Source of the DNA: QHVT01 sp036399015
GTDB lineage: Bacteria > Acidobacteriota > Thermoanaerobaculia > Gp7-AA8
Assembly: GCA_036399015.1 (NCBI GenBank)
Contig: DASWNW010000085.1
Location: 1 to 64,000, forward strand
Length of the DNA: 64,000 nt
Direction: 5' to 3'
The notes beneath the pieces are model-generated. The model worked only from the letters and a program-made list of their open reading frames with translations, did not search any database and was not told where the DNA came from. Numbering within the stretch: the stretch's first letter is position 1; each line of letters begins with the position of its first letter. This document shows positions 1-10,112 of the stretch, piece after piece. A program made the position numbers and the translations under genes.

Positions 1-100
1 CCTGCTGGAAGACGCGCAGAGCAACAACATCATCCGGCTGAAGAAGGACGTGAAGTCGGGGTCGTACGTGATCACCGGGTTCGCGCAGCCGGCGGCGTAA
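1..100 (+). CDS. 3' end of an unidentified gene (partial)
   Basis: An open frame enters from the left edge (first full codon at base 2) and stops with TAA at 98-100. The visible 32 residues are polar and basic, with LKKDVKSGSYVITG near the end and a closing QPAA. High G/C at third positions supports real coding. This is too little sequence to name a family. The gene converges on the membrane protein at 160-528, and a GC-rich hairpin at 117-135 separates the two. Confidence 0.5.
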   Translation, partial: LLEDAQSNNIIRLKKDVKSGSYVITGFAQPAA

Positions 101-116
101 AGGGCTCGCGAAACCC

Positions 117-135
117 GCCGGGCTGAGAGCCCGGC
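117..135. terminator. GC hairpin between convergent genes
   Basis: GCCGGGCT-GAG-AGCCCGGC is a perfect 8-bp stem with a 3-base loop, lying between two convergent gene ends. No T-tract follows on either side, so it may be a bidirectional terminator or a REP-like hairpin. Confidence 0.45.
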
Positions 136-159
136 GCTCCAGAGCGGACGGCGAGGCTG

Positions 160-528
160 TCAGCGGCGCTGCATTGCGTAGGTGAAGAGGAACGCCGCCA
201 GCACCCAGTGGAAGACGACCGGGATGTGGCCTTTCTGCAGGATGAGCAGGCGGACGAGCATTCCGGCCGCGTAGAGCGCCGCGAAGACGAAGATGCCGTT
301 GGCGAGGCGGCGGCTCGGGGGCGCGCCTCGGCGGACCTGGCGGATCATCGCCACCATCAGCACGACGATCGCGAGCTGCGCGGGCAGCAGCAGCGGATAA
401 GGCAATAGGCCGGAGTACCACGCTTCCATCGGCGGCAGCCACGCCGGGTGGAAAAGCACCACGACGAGCTGCCCCAGGACGCGCGCGATGAACAGCGCGA
501 GCAAGATCGTGAGCAGGGGTACGGCCAC
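160..528 (-). CDS. Small multi-pass membrane protein, unknown function
   Basis: This 122-residue protein is almost entirely hydrophobic and fits four membrane segments: residues about 2-26, 44-65, 76-96 and 103-118. A basic stretch (RQVRRG) lies between segments two and three. No catalytic motif or known family is recognised; an inner-membrane protein is inferred from composition alone. It is divergent from nadB with only 19 bases between starts, so the promoters must overlap. The ATG at 528 is the first start in frame. Confidence 0.55.
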   Translation of the reverse strand: MAVPLLTILLALFIARVLGQLVVVLFHPAWLPPMEAWYSGLLPYPLLLPAQLAIVVLMVAMIRQVRRGAPPSRRLANGIFVFAALYAAGMLVRLLILQKGHIPVVFHWVLAAFLFTYAMQRR

Positions 529-535
529 GCGCCAC

Positions 536-541
536 TAGAAT
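536..541 (+). promoter_or_regulatory. Possible -10 element for nadB
   Basis: TAGAAT ends six bases before the nadB GTG start at 548, the spacing expected if transcription begins at the start codon. No convincing -35 or ribosome site is present. Weak on its own, but the same geometry recurs at 2223, 18133 and 39014. Confidence 0.3.
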
Positions 542-547
542 ACGCGC

Positions 548-2203
548 GTGCCGGCACTGAAGAACCGCGCCCACTATCCCGCGCTGGTGATCGGTACCGG
601 CATCGCCGGACTGACGACGGCGTTCACGCTGGCCGCGCAGGGGATCGAGGTGCTGCTGGTCACCAAGGCGACCGATCCCGCCGACTGCAACACGTCGTGG
701 GCGCAGGGCGGCATCATCTATGAGGGCGAAGGCGACTCGCCGGCGAAGCTGATCGGCGACATCATCCGCGCCGGCGCCGGCATCTCGAACCAGGAGGCGG
801 TGAGCTTCCTGTCCGAAGAAGGGCCGCACGTCGTGAAGCAACTGCTGCTCGACGAGGTGCACGTCCCCTTCTCCACGACCGAGGAGGGAGAGCTCGACCT
901 GACGCAGGAAGGGGCGCACTCGGTCTCGCGCATCATCCACGCCGGCGACGCGACCGGGCGGGCGATCGAGACGTCGATGCTGAACCGGGTGAAGGCGGAG
1001 CGGAACATCACCCTGGCCACGGACGTCACGGCCATCGACCTCCTGACCACGCATCACCATCCGACCGACATCCAGGTGCGCTACCGCCTCACGAACGAGT
1101 GCGTCGGCGCGTACCTGCTCGACAACAAGACGAACGAGGTCTACACCGTCTTCGCCGACTACACGGTGCTGGCCACGGGCGGCATCGGGCAGATCTACCT
1201 GCACACGACGAACACGCGCAACTCCCTCGGCGACGGCGTGGTGATGGCGAGCCGCGCCGGCGCGCGGATCATGAACGCGGAGTACGTGCAGTTCCACCCG
1301 ACGGCGCTCGCCGACAAGAAGGCGAACCACTTCCTGATCTCCGAGGCGCTGCGGGGCGAGGGGGCGCGGCTGCGGAACCAGCGCGGCGAGTACTTCATGG
1401 AGCGCTACTCGCCGGAGCTGAAGGACCTCGCGCCGCGCGACATCGTGGCGCGGGCGATCGTCGAGGAGATGACCCGGAACAAGGAGGAGTTCGTCTACCT
1501 CGACCTGGCGAACCACTACAACGGGCACCAGCCGATCGCGGAGCGGTTTCCGAACATCCGCGCCGCCTGCGCGGCGATCGGCGTCGACATCGAGCGCGAT
1601 CCGATCCCGGTCGTCCCGGCGGCGCATTACTTCTGCGGCGGCGTGCTCGTGAACAACTCCGGCGAGACGACGCTCAGCCGCCTCTACGCCATCGGCGAGA
1701 CCTCGTGCTCGGGGCTGCACGGCGCGAACCGGCTCGCGTCGACGTCGCTGCTCGAGGGGCTCACCTGGGGCTACTACGCGGCGCATTCGATCCGAGAGAA
1801 GCTGACCGGCGCGGCGTCGAGCGCGTCGGCCGGGGTGCAGCGTGCGTTCTCCTCGCTGCCCGCCGGGACCGGGAGATATCCCGACGCCATCGTGACGACG
1901 ATTCCCGACTGGCGTCCGCCGGGCGACGAGAACCTCGAGGATCCCGCGCTCATCCTGCAGGACTGGACGACCATCCAGCACACGATGTGGAACTACGTCG
2001 GGATCGTGCGGACGTACGAGCGGCTCAAGCGGGCGAGCGCCGACATCCAGCATCTCGGGAACCGGCTCACGAAGTACTACCACGAGTCGAGGATCAGCAA
2101 GTCGATCGTGGAGCTGTTCCACGGACAGCAGATGGCGTCGATTGTCGCGGCAGCCGCGATCCGCAATCCGCGGTCGATCGGAGCGCACTTCAGGAAAGAT
2201 TGA
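548..2203 (+). CDS. nadB: L-aspartate oxidase
   Basis: Flavoprotein that oxidises L-aspartate to iminoaspartate, the first committed step of de novo NAD synthesis; the product normally goes to quinolinate synthase NadA, which is not in this window. The 551-residue length is usual. An N-terminal dinucleotide-binding motif (VIGTGIAGLTTAF) is followed by NTSWAQGGI, the HPTAL and RGEGARL segments of the fumarate-reductase-type FAD domain, PVVPAAHYFCGG, and GLHGANRLASTSLLEG. The C-terminal helical domain (WNYVGIVRT) is intact. The only plausible start is GTG at 548; no Shine-Dalgarno is visible. The -35 of the following gene overlaps its stop codon. Confidence 0.93.
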   Translation: MPALKNRAHYPALVIGTGIAGLTTAFTLAAQGIEVLLVTKATDPADCNTSWAQGGIIYEGEGDSPAKLIGDIIRAGAGISNQEAVSFLSEEGPHVVKQLLLDEVHVPFSTTEEGELDLTQEGAHSVSRIIHAGDATGRAIETSMLNRVKAERNITLATDVTAIDLLTTHHHPTDIQVRYRLTNECVGAYLLDNKTNEVYTVFADYTVLATGGIGQIYLHTTNTRNSLGDGVVMASRAGARIMNAEYVQFHPTALADKKANHFLISEALRGEGARLRNQRGEYFMERYSPELKDLAPRDIVARAIVEEMTRNKEEFVYLDLANHYNGHQPIAERFPNIRAACAAIGVDIERDPIPVVPAAHYFCGGVLVNNSGETTLSRLYAIGETSCSGLHGANRLASTSLLEGLTWGYYAAHSIREKLTGAASSASAGVQRAFSSLPAGTGRYPDAIVTTIPDWRPPGDENLEDPALILQDWTTIQHTMWNYVGIVRTYERLKRASADIQHLGNRLTKYYHESRISKSIVELFHGQQMASIVAAAAIRNPRSIGAHFRKD

Positions 2204-2228
2204 CGTCGGGTTTATGTTGTATTAGCAT
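2200..2228 (+). promoter_or_regulatory. Promoter of the IPT-paralog operon
   Basis: TTGACG (2200-2205) and TAGCAT (2223-2228) are separated by exactly 17 bases. The ATG at 2236 lies seven bases after the -10, so the transcript would have little or no leader. The -35 overlaps the nadB stop codon. Confidence 0.55.
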
Positions 2229-2235
2229 TCTCGAC

Positions 2236-3234
2236 ATGCTGACAAAGCGAGCGTCGTTCGTTGCCGCGCTCCTCGTCTCTTTTCCCCTCTTCGCCCAGAC
2301 CCCGGAATCGATCGCTCCCCCATCGGGCCCGACGAGCGGCGGGACGGAGGTCACGATCAAAGGCGACTTCGCCGAGGTCCGGCAGTACCAGGTGCTGTTC
2401 GGTGAGATCCCGGCGAGATCGACGACACGCGTCGACGCACAGACGCTGGTGGTGGTGACGCCGGCGCACCTGCCGGGGGCGTCGCAGATCTGGATCTCGG
2501 AGGGAGACGTCTTCGCCCGCTCCTCGTTGAAGTTCACGTTCACCGGAGGGGCGCCGCTGGACGAGTTCGCGCGCCTGCTGGTGCCGATCAACATTCACGC
2601 GGTGAAGGGGGCGCAGGGCTCCGAGTTCTACACCGAGCTGTACGCCATCGCGAAGCGGGGCACGCCGGGGGTTTACGGCCTGCTGATGGAGTGCTGGTTC
2701 GTCTGCGTGCGCAACGATCCGTGGGACTACCCGGAGCGGCTGACGACGGAGGAGGCGAAGTACGGTCCGCCCGACGCGACGCCGGAGCGCTTCCTGTACA
2801 TCCGCCGGCAGGAGGCCGGCCAGGTCTCCCTGAGCCTGCGCGCCTACGATGTGAGCCGCGACGAGGAGAACTACGGGACGACGATCCCCGTCGTGAACTT
2901 CGACGAGGCGAGCGACACGGTCATCGCCTTCCCGTCCGTGCCGTCGCATCCGAAGTTCCGGAACACCCTCCGTATCTATAGCGACGTGGCGATGAAGGTG
3001 ACGATCGAGGCGGGGGACGTGCAGGAGGTCGTGCAGCTCGAGCCGGGAGCGAGCGTGTTCGAGCCGGCCTTCGCGATGTGGGGGAACTTCCCGTCGGACG
3101 CCGGGCAGATCCGGGTCCGGCTCACGGCCGAAGTGGCGAACAACCCGCCGGCGTACCTCGGCCGGATCTGGGCGCTGCTCACGGTGACGAACAACGACAC
3201 GCAGCACATCACGGCGCTCTGGCCGCAGCCGTAA
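2236..3234 (+). CDS. Secreted IPT/TIG-domain protein, paralog 1
   Basis: 332 residues with a signal peptide (about 1-20, ending FPLFAQ). An IPT/TIG immunoglobulin-like domain at about 22-105 carries the typical PPSGPTSGGTEVTIKG opening. A second domain (about 110-332) begins RLLVPINIHAVKGAQGSEFY and ends in a beta-rich TVTNNDTQHITALWPQP tail. Cell-surface or periplasmic location is inferred; no catalytic residues were seen. Two paralogs follow directly. The second domain resembles the N-terminal domain of the collagen-like proteins at 59245 and 63118. The start was chosen for its signal peptide and the promoter spacing. Confidence 0.8.
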   Translation: MLTKRASFVAALLVSFPLFAQTPESIAPPSGPTSGGTEVTIKGDFAEVRQYQVLFGEIPARSTTRVDAQTLVVVTPAHLPGASQIWISEGDVFARSSLKFTFTGGAPLDEFARLLVPINIHAVKGAQGSEFYTELYAIAKRGTPGVYGLLMECWFVCVRNDPWDYPERLTTEEAKYGPPDATPERFLYIRRQEAGQVSLSLRAYDVSRDEENYGTTIPVVNFDEASDTVIAFPSVPSHPKFRNTLRIYSDVAMKVTIEAGDVQEVVQLEPGASVFEPAFAMWGNFPSDAGQIRVRLTAEVANNPPAYLGRIWALLTVTNNDTQHITALWPQP

Positions 3235-3246
3235 GGAGATCATTCA

Positions 3247-4230
3247 ATGACGCCGTTCAAACGTGCCTCGGTCCTGATCGCGCTCCTCTTTTCGTTTTCG
3301 GTTTTCGCGCAGGAGATTCCCTGGTCGATCACCCCCGCCTCGGGCCCCGCCAGCGGCGGGACGATCGTGACGATCCGCGGCCCGATCGGCAGCTGGCCCT
3401 ACGACGCCGTCTTCGGGTCGGTCTGGGCGTCGGCCAGACTGATCGGCGACCACACGCTGGAGGTGGTGACGCCGCCGCACCCGCCGGGAACAGTGAACGT
3501 GAGACTGTTCGAGTACGACATCTGGCGCGAAACGCCGCTGCAGTTCACCTACACGGGCAACCTGCCGGAGGAGGCGTTCGAACGGATCCTGCTGCCGGTG
3601 TATGTGCCGCCCACGTTCGGCGCGCAGGGGGCGGAGTTCCGGAGCGACCTGCGGCTGGCCGCGAAGACGAACGACGTAACAGTGTGGGGCCTGGTGCGGG
3701 ACTGCATCGTTCTCTGCGTCGAGCCGCCGGACAGCCCGGTCACGGTCTCCTCCTGGATGAGACCCGAGGAGCTGCTCTTCTCTCCGAACGGCACGCCGGG
3801 GCGCTTCATCTACGTCCGCAACGAGGAGGCGCACCAGCTCGTCGCGCATCTCCGCGCGTTCGACGTGAGCCGGGAGGCGACGAACTTCGGGACGGAGATC
3901 CCAGTGGTGCGCTTCGACAGCGAGGCCGACACGACCATCGTCCTGCCGGCCCTGCCGACCGACAGGCGCTTCCGGAACAACCTGCGCGTCTACGCGACGG
4001 AGCCGGTCGTCGTGACCATCACCGCCGGAGACATCCAGGGTTCGCTGCAGCTCGCCGCCGGACGGAGCGAGTACGAGCCGGCGCAGGGCTCGTGGGGGAA
4101 CTTCCCGGTCGACGCCGGGCTCGTGAGAGTGACGATCACGGCGCCGGGAACGACCACGAAGATCTGGGCCTTCGCGACTGTGACGAACAACGACACGCAG
4201 GTGATCACGACGGTGACGCCGCAGCCATGA
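3247..4230 (+). CDS. Secreted IPT/TIG-domain protein, paralog 2
   Basis: 327 residues with the plan of the preceding gene: signal peptide (1-21, ending FSVFAQ), IPT domain (TPASGPASGGTIVTIRG), then the second domain beginning RILLPVYVPPTFGAQGAEF and closing with TVTNNDTQVITTVTPQP. Shared spaced motifs with paralog 1 include a CIVLCV-type paired-cysteine turn, PGRFIYVR, and WGNFPVDAG. A GGAG ribosome site (3235-3238) lies eight bases before ATG. The 12-base gap upstream and ATGA overlap downstream indicate one operon. Role unknown; a surface or extracellular protein is likely. Confidence 0.8.
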   Translation: MTPFKRASVLIALLFSFSVFAQEIPWSITPASGPASGGTIVTIRGPIGSWPYDAVFGSVWASARLIGDHTLEVVTPPHPPGTVNVRLFEYDIWRETPLQFTYTGNLPEEAFERILLPVYVPPTFGAQGAEFRSDLRLAAKTNDVTVWGLVRDCIVLCVEPPDSPVTVSSWMRPEELLFSPNGTPGRFIYVRNEEAHQLVAHLRAFDVSREATNFGTEIPVVRFDSEADTTIVLPALPTDRRFRNNLRVYATEPVVVTITAGDIQGSLQLAAGRSEYEPAQGSWGNFPVDAGLVRVTITAPGTTTKIWAFATVTNNDTQVITTVTPQP

Positions 4231-5000
4231 GGACCATGCAGAGGAGAGCCGCTCTCCTCGTCACAGTCGCTCTCTGTGCCTCACTGGCCGCGCAGCCGGC
4301 GACATTCGACCCGGTCCATTACGAGCGAATCCTCGTCCCGCTGCTGATCCCGCAGGCGCCGGGGGCATTCGGCGCGGTCTTCGCGACCGACCTCTCGCTC
4401 ATGGGCAGCGAGGAACAGCGGTCGGTGCTGGTGTACGGAATCCGCGCCGGCTGCCTCCACGTGCCCTGCCCGAACCAGGGACTGGACGCGGTCAACGTCG
4501 GTTCCGGCGAGGACAGACTCAGCCCCGGCGCGGTGCAGTACGACGGGACGCCGGGACGGTTCATGTACGTCGCCCGGCATCAGGTCCCGAGGCTGTACGG
4601 CCATCTGCGGGTGCGCGACATCACACGGTCCGCACAGAACCTCGGGACGGAGATTCCGCTCGTGCGCGAGTCGGACTTCATCCGGACGGGCGAGATGGTG
4701 TTCCGGAACGAGTACCCGTCGAAGCTGTACCGCAGCTCGCTGCGGCTCTATGCGCCGCAGGCGATGAGAGTGCACGTCACCGTCGTCGACGAGTACGGCA
4801 ACGAGACAGCTCACAACGTCGACCTGCACGCGACCGGCTCGACGATCTACGACCCGCACTACGCCTACTTCGCGGATTTCCCGGCGCACGGCTGGTTCGC
4901 GCTTCATCTCAAAGCGGACGTGGAGAAGCCGTTCTGGGCGTTCGCCACGCTGACGAACAACGAGACGCAGATGATCACGACCATCACGCCCCAGCCGTAG
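4227..5000 (+). CDS. Secreted paralog 3, lacking the IPT domain
   Basis: 257 residues. A signal peptide (about 1-23, ALCASLAAQ) leads straight into the second domain shared with the two upstream paralogs (ERILVPLLIPQAPGAFGAVF, then PGRFMYVARHQ, then TLTNNETQMITTITPQP); the IPT domain is absent. The start overlaps the upstream stop as ATGA, which suggests translational coupling; ATG at 4236 is an alternative. Domain loss within a tandem family is the simplest reading. It ends three bases from the convergent ruvB stop. Confidence 0.78.
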   Translation: MRTMQRRAALLVTVALCASLAAQPATFDPVHYERILVPLLIPQAPGAFGAVFATDLSLMGSEEQRSVLVYGIRAGCLHVPCPNQGLDAVNVGSGEDRLSPGAVQYDGTPGRFMYVARHQVPRLYGHLRVRDITRSAQNLGTEIPLVRESDFIRTGEMVFRNEYPSKLYRSSLRLYAPQAMRVHVTVVDEYGNETAHNVDLHATGSTIYDPHYAYFADFPAHGWFALHLKADVEKPFWAFATLTNNETQMITTITPQP

Positions 5001-5003
5001 GCG

Positions 5004-6032
5004 TCAGAACAGGTCGCGCTGGTTGCGGGCGGCGCTGATCGGGATGCCGAGGTGCTGGTAGGCGGTGCGGCTGGCGACTCGGCCGCGGGGGGTACGCTGC
5101 ATGAAGCCAATCTGGATGAGGTACGGCTCGTACAAGTCTTCGATCGTGCCGCGGTCTTCGCCGATGGAAGAGGCCAGGGCGTTCAGGCCGACGGGGCCAC
5201 CGCCGAAGCGCTCCATGATCGTCGTGAGGATCTTGCGATCGATCTCGTCGAGACCGTAGTCGTCGACCTCCAGCATGCTCAGCGCCTCGCGCGCGATGGC
5301 CACGTCGACTTTCCCGCTGTGCCGCACCTCGGCGAAGTCGCGCACGCGGCGCAGCAGGCGGTTGGCGATGCGGGGCGTACCGCGGGCGCGGCGGGCGAGC
5401 TCGGTCGACGCATCGTGACCGATCCTGATGCCGAGGATGTCGGCGGAACGGCTGACGATGATGGTCAGCGACTCGAGGTCGTAGAAGTCGAGTCGGTGGA
5501 CGATCCCGAAACGGGCGCGCAGCGGCGCGGTCAGGAGTCCGGCTCGCGTCGTGGCGCCGATGAGCGTGAAGCGCGGCAGCTCGAACTTCATCGTGCGGGC
5601 CGCGGGCCCCTGCCCGACCACCAGGTCGACGTGAAAGTCTTCCATGGCGGAGTAGAGGATCTCCTCGACGATCGGCGAGAGACGGTGGATCTCGTCGATG
5701 AACAGCACGTCGCCCGCCTCGAGGTTGGTGACGATGCCGACCAGGTCTCCCGGCTTCTCCAGCGCCGGACCGGAGGTCGTGCGCACGCTGGCGTTCATCT
5801 CGTTGGCGACGATGTTCGCGAGCGTCGTCTTGCCGAGGCCGGGAGGGCCGAAGAGGAGGACGTGGTCGAGCGCCTCGCCGCGGTTGCGGGCGGCGGTGAG
5901 GGAGATCTCCAGGTTCGCCTTCACCTTGTGCTGGCCGATGTACTCGCGCAGCAGCTTCGGACGGAGGGAGAGCTCGGTCTGGAGATCGTCGTCGACTGGT
6001 GCCGCGGAAAGGATTCCCTCGTCGTGGGTCAT
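5004..6032 (-). CDS. ruvB: Holliday junction branch-migration ATPase RuvB
   Basis: 342-residue AAA+ motor that pulls DNA through the RuvA-bound Holliday junction. Motifs are textbook: LRPKLLREYIGQ, Walker A GPPGLGKTTLANI, Walker B LFIDEIHRL, sensor 1 IGATTRAG, the arginine-finger/sensor region GTPRIANRLLRRVRDFA, and a winged-helix C-terminus ending YQHLGI. RuvA and RuvC are not adjacent. Its ATG overlaps the stop of the upstream pilS-like kinase (ATGA, 6029-6032), so it is probably translated from the pilus-cluster mRNA, an unusual partnership for a DNA-repair gene. Confidence 0.96.
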   Translation of the reverse strand: MTHDEGILSAAPVDDDLQTELSLRPKLLREYIGQHKVKANLEISLTAARNRGEALDHVLLFGPPGLGKTTLANIVANEMNASVRTTSGPALEKPGDLVGIVTNLEAGDVLFIDEIHRLSPIVEEILYSAMEDFHVDLVVGQGPAARTMKFELPRFTLIGATTRAGLLTAPLRARFGIVHRLDFYDLESLTIIVSRSADILGIRIGHDASTELARRARGTPRIANRLLRRVRDFAEVRHSGKVDVAIAREALSMLEVDDYGLDEIDRKILTTIMERFGGGPVGLNALASSIGEDRGTIEDLYEPYLIQIGFMQRTPRGRVASRTAYQHLGIPISAARNQRDLF

Positions 6033-7678
6033 GCTGGAGCCTGAAGTTTAACCTCGGCTGCAACAGGCAACGAGACGGCGATCGACGTCCCCTCCCCTTC
6101 CCGCGACGTCACCTCGATCTTTCCGCCGTGCTCCTGGATGATCCGGTACGAGATGGCCATGCCGAGGCCGGTGCCGGTGGGGAAGTTCGTGCGGAAGGGC
6201 TGGAAGAGGCGCTGCAGGTCGATCGCCGACATCCCGCGGCCGCTGTCGCTGAAGACGATGTGGTAGTCGTCCCCGGAGATGAGCGTGTGCACGTTCAGGA
6301 CGCCGCCCTGCGGCATCGCCTGCACCGCGTTACGGGCGATGTTCCAGAAGACCTGGCGGATCTGGTCGGCGTCGCCGACGAGCTGGAACGACGAGGGGGA
6401 GATCTCGCGGCGGATCTCGTGATCGGCGTGGAGCTCGGGCGAGTTCTCCAGGAGGTCGAGCGTCTCGGAGAGGCTGGCCGCGACGTCGAAGGCGACGGAG
6501 CGCTTCTCCTGCGGCCGCACGAAGCGGAGAAAGTCGGAGATGGACTTGTTCAGCCGCTCCGACTCCTTGAGCACGATCGACATCAGCCGCTGCTCCTGCG
6601 GGGTGAGGGACTTCGAGCCCTTCAGCACCTGCACCGAGCCGGCGATGGCGGCGAGCGGATTCCGGATCTCGTGCGCGATGCCGGCCGAGAGCTCGCCGAC
6701 CGCGGCCATCCTGTCTTTGAGGCGCAGCTCGGCCTCGAGCTTCTTCATCTCCGTGAGGTCCTGGAAGATGAGCGTGTAGCCGGAGGCGTTGCCCTCCAGG
6801 GTACTGAGCGGGCTGACGGCGAAGCCGATGCTGCGGCGGACGCCGCCAACGAGGAGGTCGCCGATCTCGCGCCGCACCACTTCGCCGCGGGAGAGGTCTT
6901 CGCGCGCGGCGCTCCACTCCTCGTAGGTGAAGAATCCGAGCTCCGTGATGTGGCGGCCGAGAATCATCGAAGGGTCGGTCTGCAGGATCTGCGCGCCGGC
7001 GGGATTGACGAAGGAGGCGGTGCCGAACGAGGTCACGGTCACGAGCCCGGAGGGGATCGACTCGACGACGTTCTGGTTGAGCGCGCGCAGCTCGGCGAGG
7101 TTCTGCCGATTCGCGTCGAGCTCCTGCGCCGTGCGCTGCAACTGCTCGGAGAGATACGACGTGAGCAGGGCCGTGGCGTAGAAGCCGGAGAAGTTCGCGG
7201 CCATGTTGTAGTAGAGCCGCGAGGAGGTCCAGGCAATGGGGAGCATCAGTTCCTGCTCCGGCATCGGCAGCAGGCCGTAGTACATCAGGTCGACGAGGAC
7301 GCCGTAGAGGATCGCGGCCGCCGACGCGGTGAGCAGGCCTCCACGGCGATAGAGCAGCGTCGACGCGGTGATGATCGAGACGAGGTAGAGGAAGGAGAAG
7401 GGGGAGTCGAGACCGCCGGTGAAGTAGACCAGCAGCGTCTCGATGAGGAGATCGCCGCCCGTCTGAATGGTGAGATTGATGCGCCGGGAGGCGATCACGC
7501 GTCCCAGCACGATGTAGACGAGCGTGAGGACGTAGGTGATGCCGGCGATCGTGTAGAGGTAGTCGAGAGGGAGGATCGCCCACGCGGTGTACTGGATGAT
7601 CACCGCCGCGAGGAGGAGGGTCGTGACGATGACGACCCGGATGGCGATGAGCATTCGGGTGTCGCTGGACATGATCAT
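6029..7678 (-). CDS. pilS: PilS-type sensor histidine kinase
   Basis: 549 residues. About six membrane segments (roughly 10-170) are followed by a helical linker, a PAS domain (about 195-310), and a HisKA dimerisation domain with the phospho-acceptor His at about 336 (AGIAHEIRNPLAA). The HATPase_c domain has the N box (NIARNAVQAM), G1 (DSGRGMS) and G2 (GTGLGMAIS). The architecture and its place after pilB-pilT-pilC match PilS, which normally pairs with PilR to drive sigma54-dependent pilin transcription. No pilR is present here; ruvB follows instead. A perfect 12-bp-stem hairpin ends two bases upstream of its start codon. Confidence 0.82.
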   Translation of the reverse strand: MIMSSDTRMLIAIRVVIVTTLLLAAVIIQYTAWAILPLDYLYTIAGITYVLTLVYIVLGRVIASRRINLTIQTGGDLLIETLLVYFTGGLDSPFSFLYLVSIITASTLLYRRGGLLTASAAAILYGVLVDLMYYGLLPMPEQELMLPIAWTSSRLYYNMAANFSGFYATALLTSYLSEQLQRTAQELDANRQNLAELRALNQNVVESIPSGLVTVTSFGTASFVNPAGAQILQTDPSMILGRHITELGFFTYEEWSAAREDLSRGEVVRREIGDLLVGGVRRSIGFAVSPLSTLEGNASGYTLIFQDLTEMKKLEAELRLKDRMAAVGELSAGIAHEIRNPLAAIAGSVQVLKGSKSLTPQEQRLMSIVLKESERLNKSISDFLRFVRPQEKRSVAFDVAASLSETLDLLENSPELHADHEIRREISPSSFQLVGDADQIRQVFWNIARNAVQAMPQGGVLNVHTLISGDDYHIVFSDSGRGMSAIDLQRLFQPFRTNFPTGTGLGMAISYRIIQEHGGKIEVTSREGEGTSIAVSLPVAAEVKLQAPA

Positions 7679-7680
7679 GC

Positions 7681-7708
7681 GGAGGACAGGCAGGACTGCC
7701 TGTCCTCC
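7681..7708. promoter_or_regulatory. Perfect hairpin abutting the pilS start
   Basis: GGAGGACAGGCA, a 4-base loop, then TGCCTGTCCTCC gives a 12-bp uninterrupted stem. It sits between the pilC stop (7721) and the pilS start (7678), two bases from the pilS ATG. It could attenuate read-through from pilC or mask pilS ribosome binding. No T-tract follows, so it is not a standard terminator. Confidence 0.55.
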
Positions 7709-7720
7709 ACCACCTTGGCG

Positions 7721-8923
<1,203 letters not shown>

Positions 8924-8954
8924 GATCAGCTCCTATTCAGCCCTACACACCCTG

Positions 8955-10076
8955 CTACGCCGGTCTCGGCCTCATTGTGGCCGCTGGTGTTGCCTGCGGC
9001 AACTGTCCCGCGCCGCGGGAGATCATCTCCTGGAGCTCGTCGGGGTTCGACGAGCGCGACAAGGCGGTCTGCAGCGAGATCGATTTCTTGAAGTACAGCG
9101 TCGCCAACGACTGGTTGAAAGTCTGCATTCCGTATTTGGCCTGTCCGGTCTGCATCATCGAGTAGATCTGGTGGACCTTGTCCTCACGGATGAGGTTGCG
9201 GATGGCGGCGTTGGGGACGAGGATCTCCATGGCCATCGCGCGGCCCTTGCCGTTCGCCTTCGGGAGCAGCGCCTGGCAGAGGATTCCCTCGAGCACGAAG
9301 GAGAGCTGCGCGCGGATCTGCGGCTGCTGGTGGGCCGGGAAGACGTCGACGACGCGGTTGATCGTCTGCGCGGCGGAGTTCGTGTGCAGCGTGCCGAAGG
9401 TCAAGTGGCCCGTTTCGGCGATGCGGAGCGCCGACTCGATGGTCTCGAGGTCACGCATCTCGCCGATGAGGACGACGTCGGGATCCTGCCGGAGGGCGCT
9501 CTTCAGCGAGTTGCCGAAGGAGTGGGTGTCGGCGTGCAGCTCGCGCTGGTTGACGATGCAGCTCTTGTGCTGGTGGAGGAACTCGACCGGGTCCTCGATG
9601 GTGATGATGTGCTGGTGCGTCTCGCGGTTGATCTTGTCGATCATCGCGGCGAGGGTGGTCGACTTGCCGGAGCCGGTGGGTCCGGTGACGAGCACCAGGC
9701 CGCGCGGCCTGTTGCAGATCTCCTCGACGACCGGCGGGAGGCCGAGCTCCTTGAAGCCGAGGATCTCGTAGGGGATCTGCCGGTAGACGGCGGCGGTGGC
9801 ACCGCGCTGGTTGAAGATGTTCGCGCGGAAGCGCGCCAGCCCCTTGATGCCGAAGGAGAGGTCGAGCTCGAGGTTCTCTTCGAAGCGGTGCTTCTGCGCG
9901 TCGGTGAGCACCGAGTACGCGAGCTGCTTGGTCTCGGGCGCGGAGAGCGGCGGCATATCCAGCGGGACGAGCTTGCCGTCGATGCGGATCTGCGGGGCGG
10001 AGTTGGTGGTGACGTGGAGGTCGGAGCCTCCGCGCTCGACCATGGTTTTCAGCAGCTGGTGCAGGGTGACGGCCAT
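8955..10076 (-). CDS. pilT: Type IV pilus retraction ATPase PilT
   Basis: 373-residue hexameric ATPase that drives pilus retraction and twitching. It shows the N-terminal SDLHV segment, Walker A GPTGSGKST, the Asp box, Walker B VVLIGEMRD, and the His-box GHLTFGTLHTNSA. AIRNLIRE, the motif that distinguishes PilT from PilB and is needed for retraction, is present unchanged. The C-terminus has an Ala/Pro-rich extension beyond the usual end. A heptamer-repeat hairpin (10113-10208) separates it from pilB upstream. Confidence 0.95.
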   Translation of the reverse strand: MAVTLHQLLKTMVERGGSDLHVTTNSAPQIRIDGKLVPLDMPPLSAPETKQLAYSVLTDAQKHRFEENLELDLSFGIKGLARFRANIFNQRGATAAVYRQIPYEILGFKELGLPPVVEEICNRPRGLVLVTGPTGSGKSTTLAAMIDKINRETHQHIITIEDPVEFLHQHKSCIVNQRELHADTHSFGNSLKSALRQDPDVVLIGEMRDLETIESALRIAETGHLTFGTLHTNSAAQTINRVVDVFPAHQQPQIRAQLSFVLEGILCQALLPKANGKGRAMAMEILVPNAAIRNLIREDKVHQIYSMMQTGQAKYGMQTFNQSLATLYFKKSISLQTALSRSSNPDELQEMISRGAGQLPQATPAATMRPRPA

Positions 10077-10112
10077 TGGTTCTCCCGAGTATCTACGTCT
10101 TCGCGAGGAACG

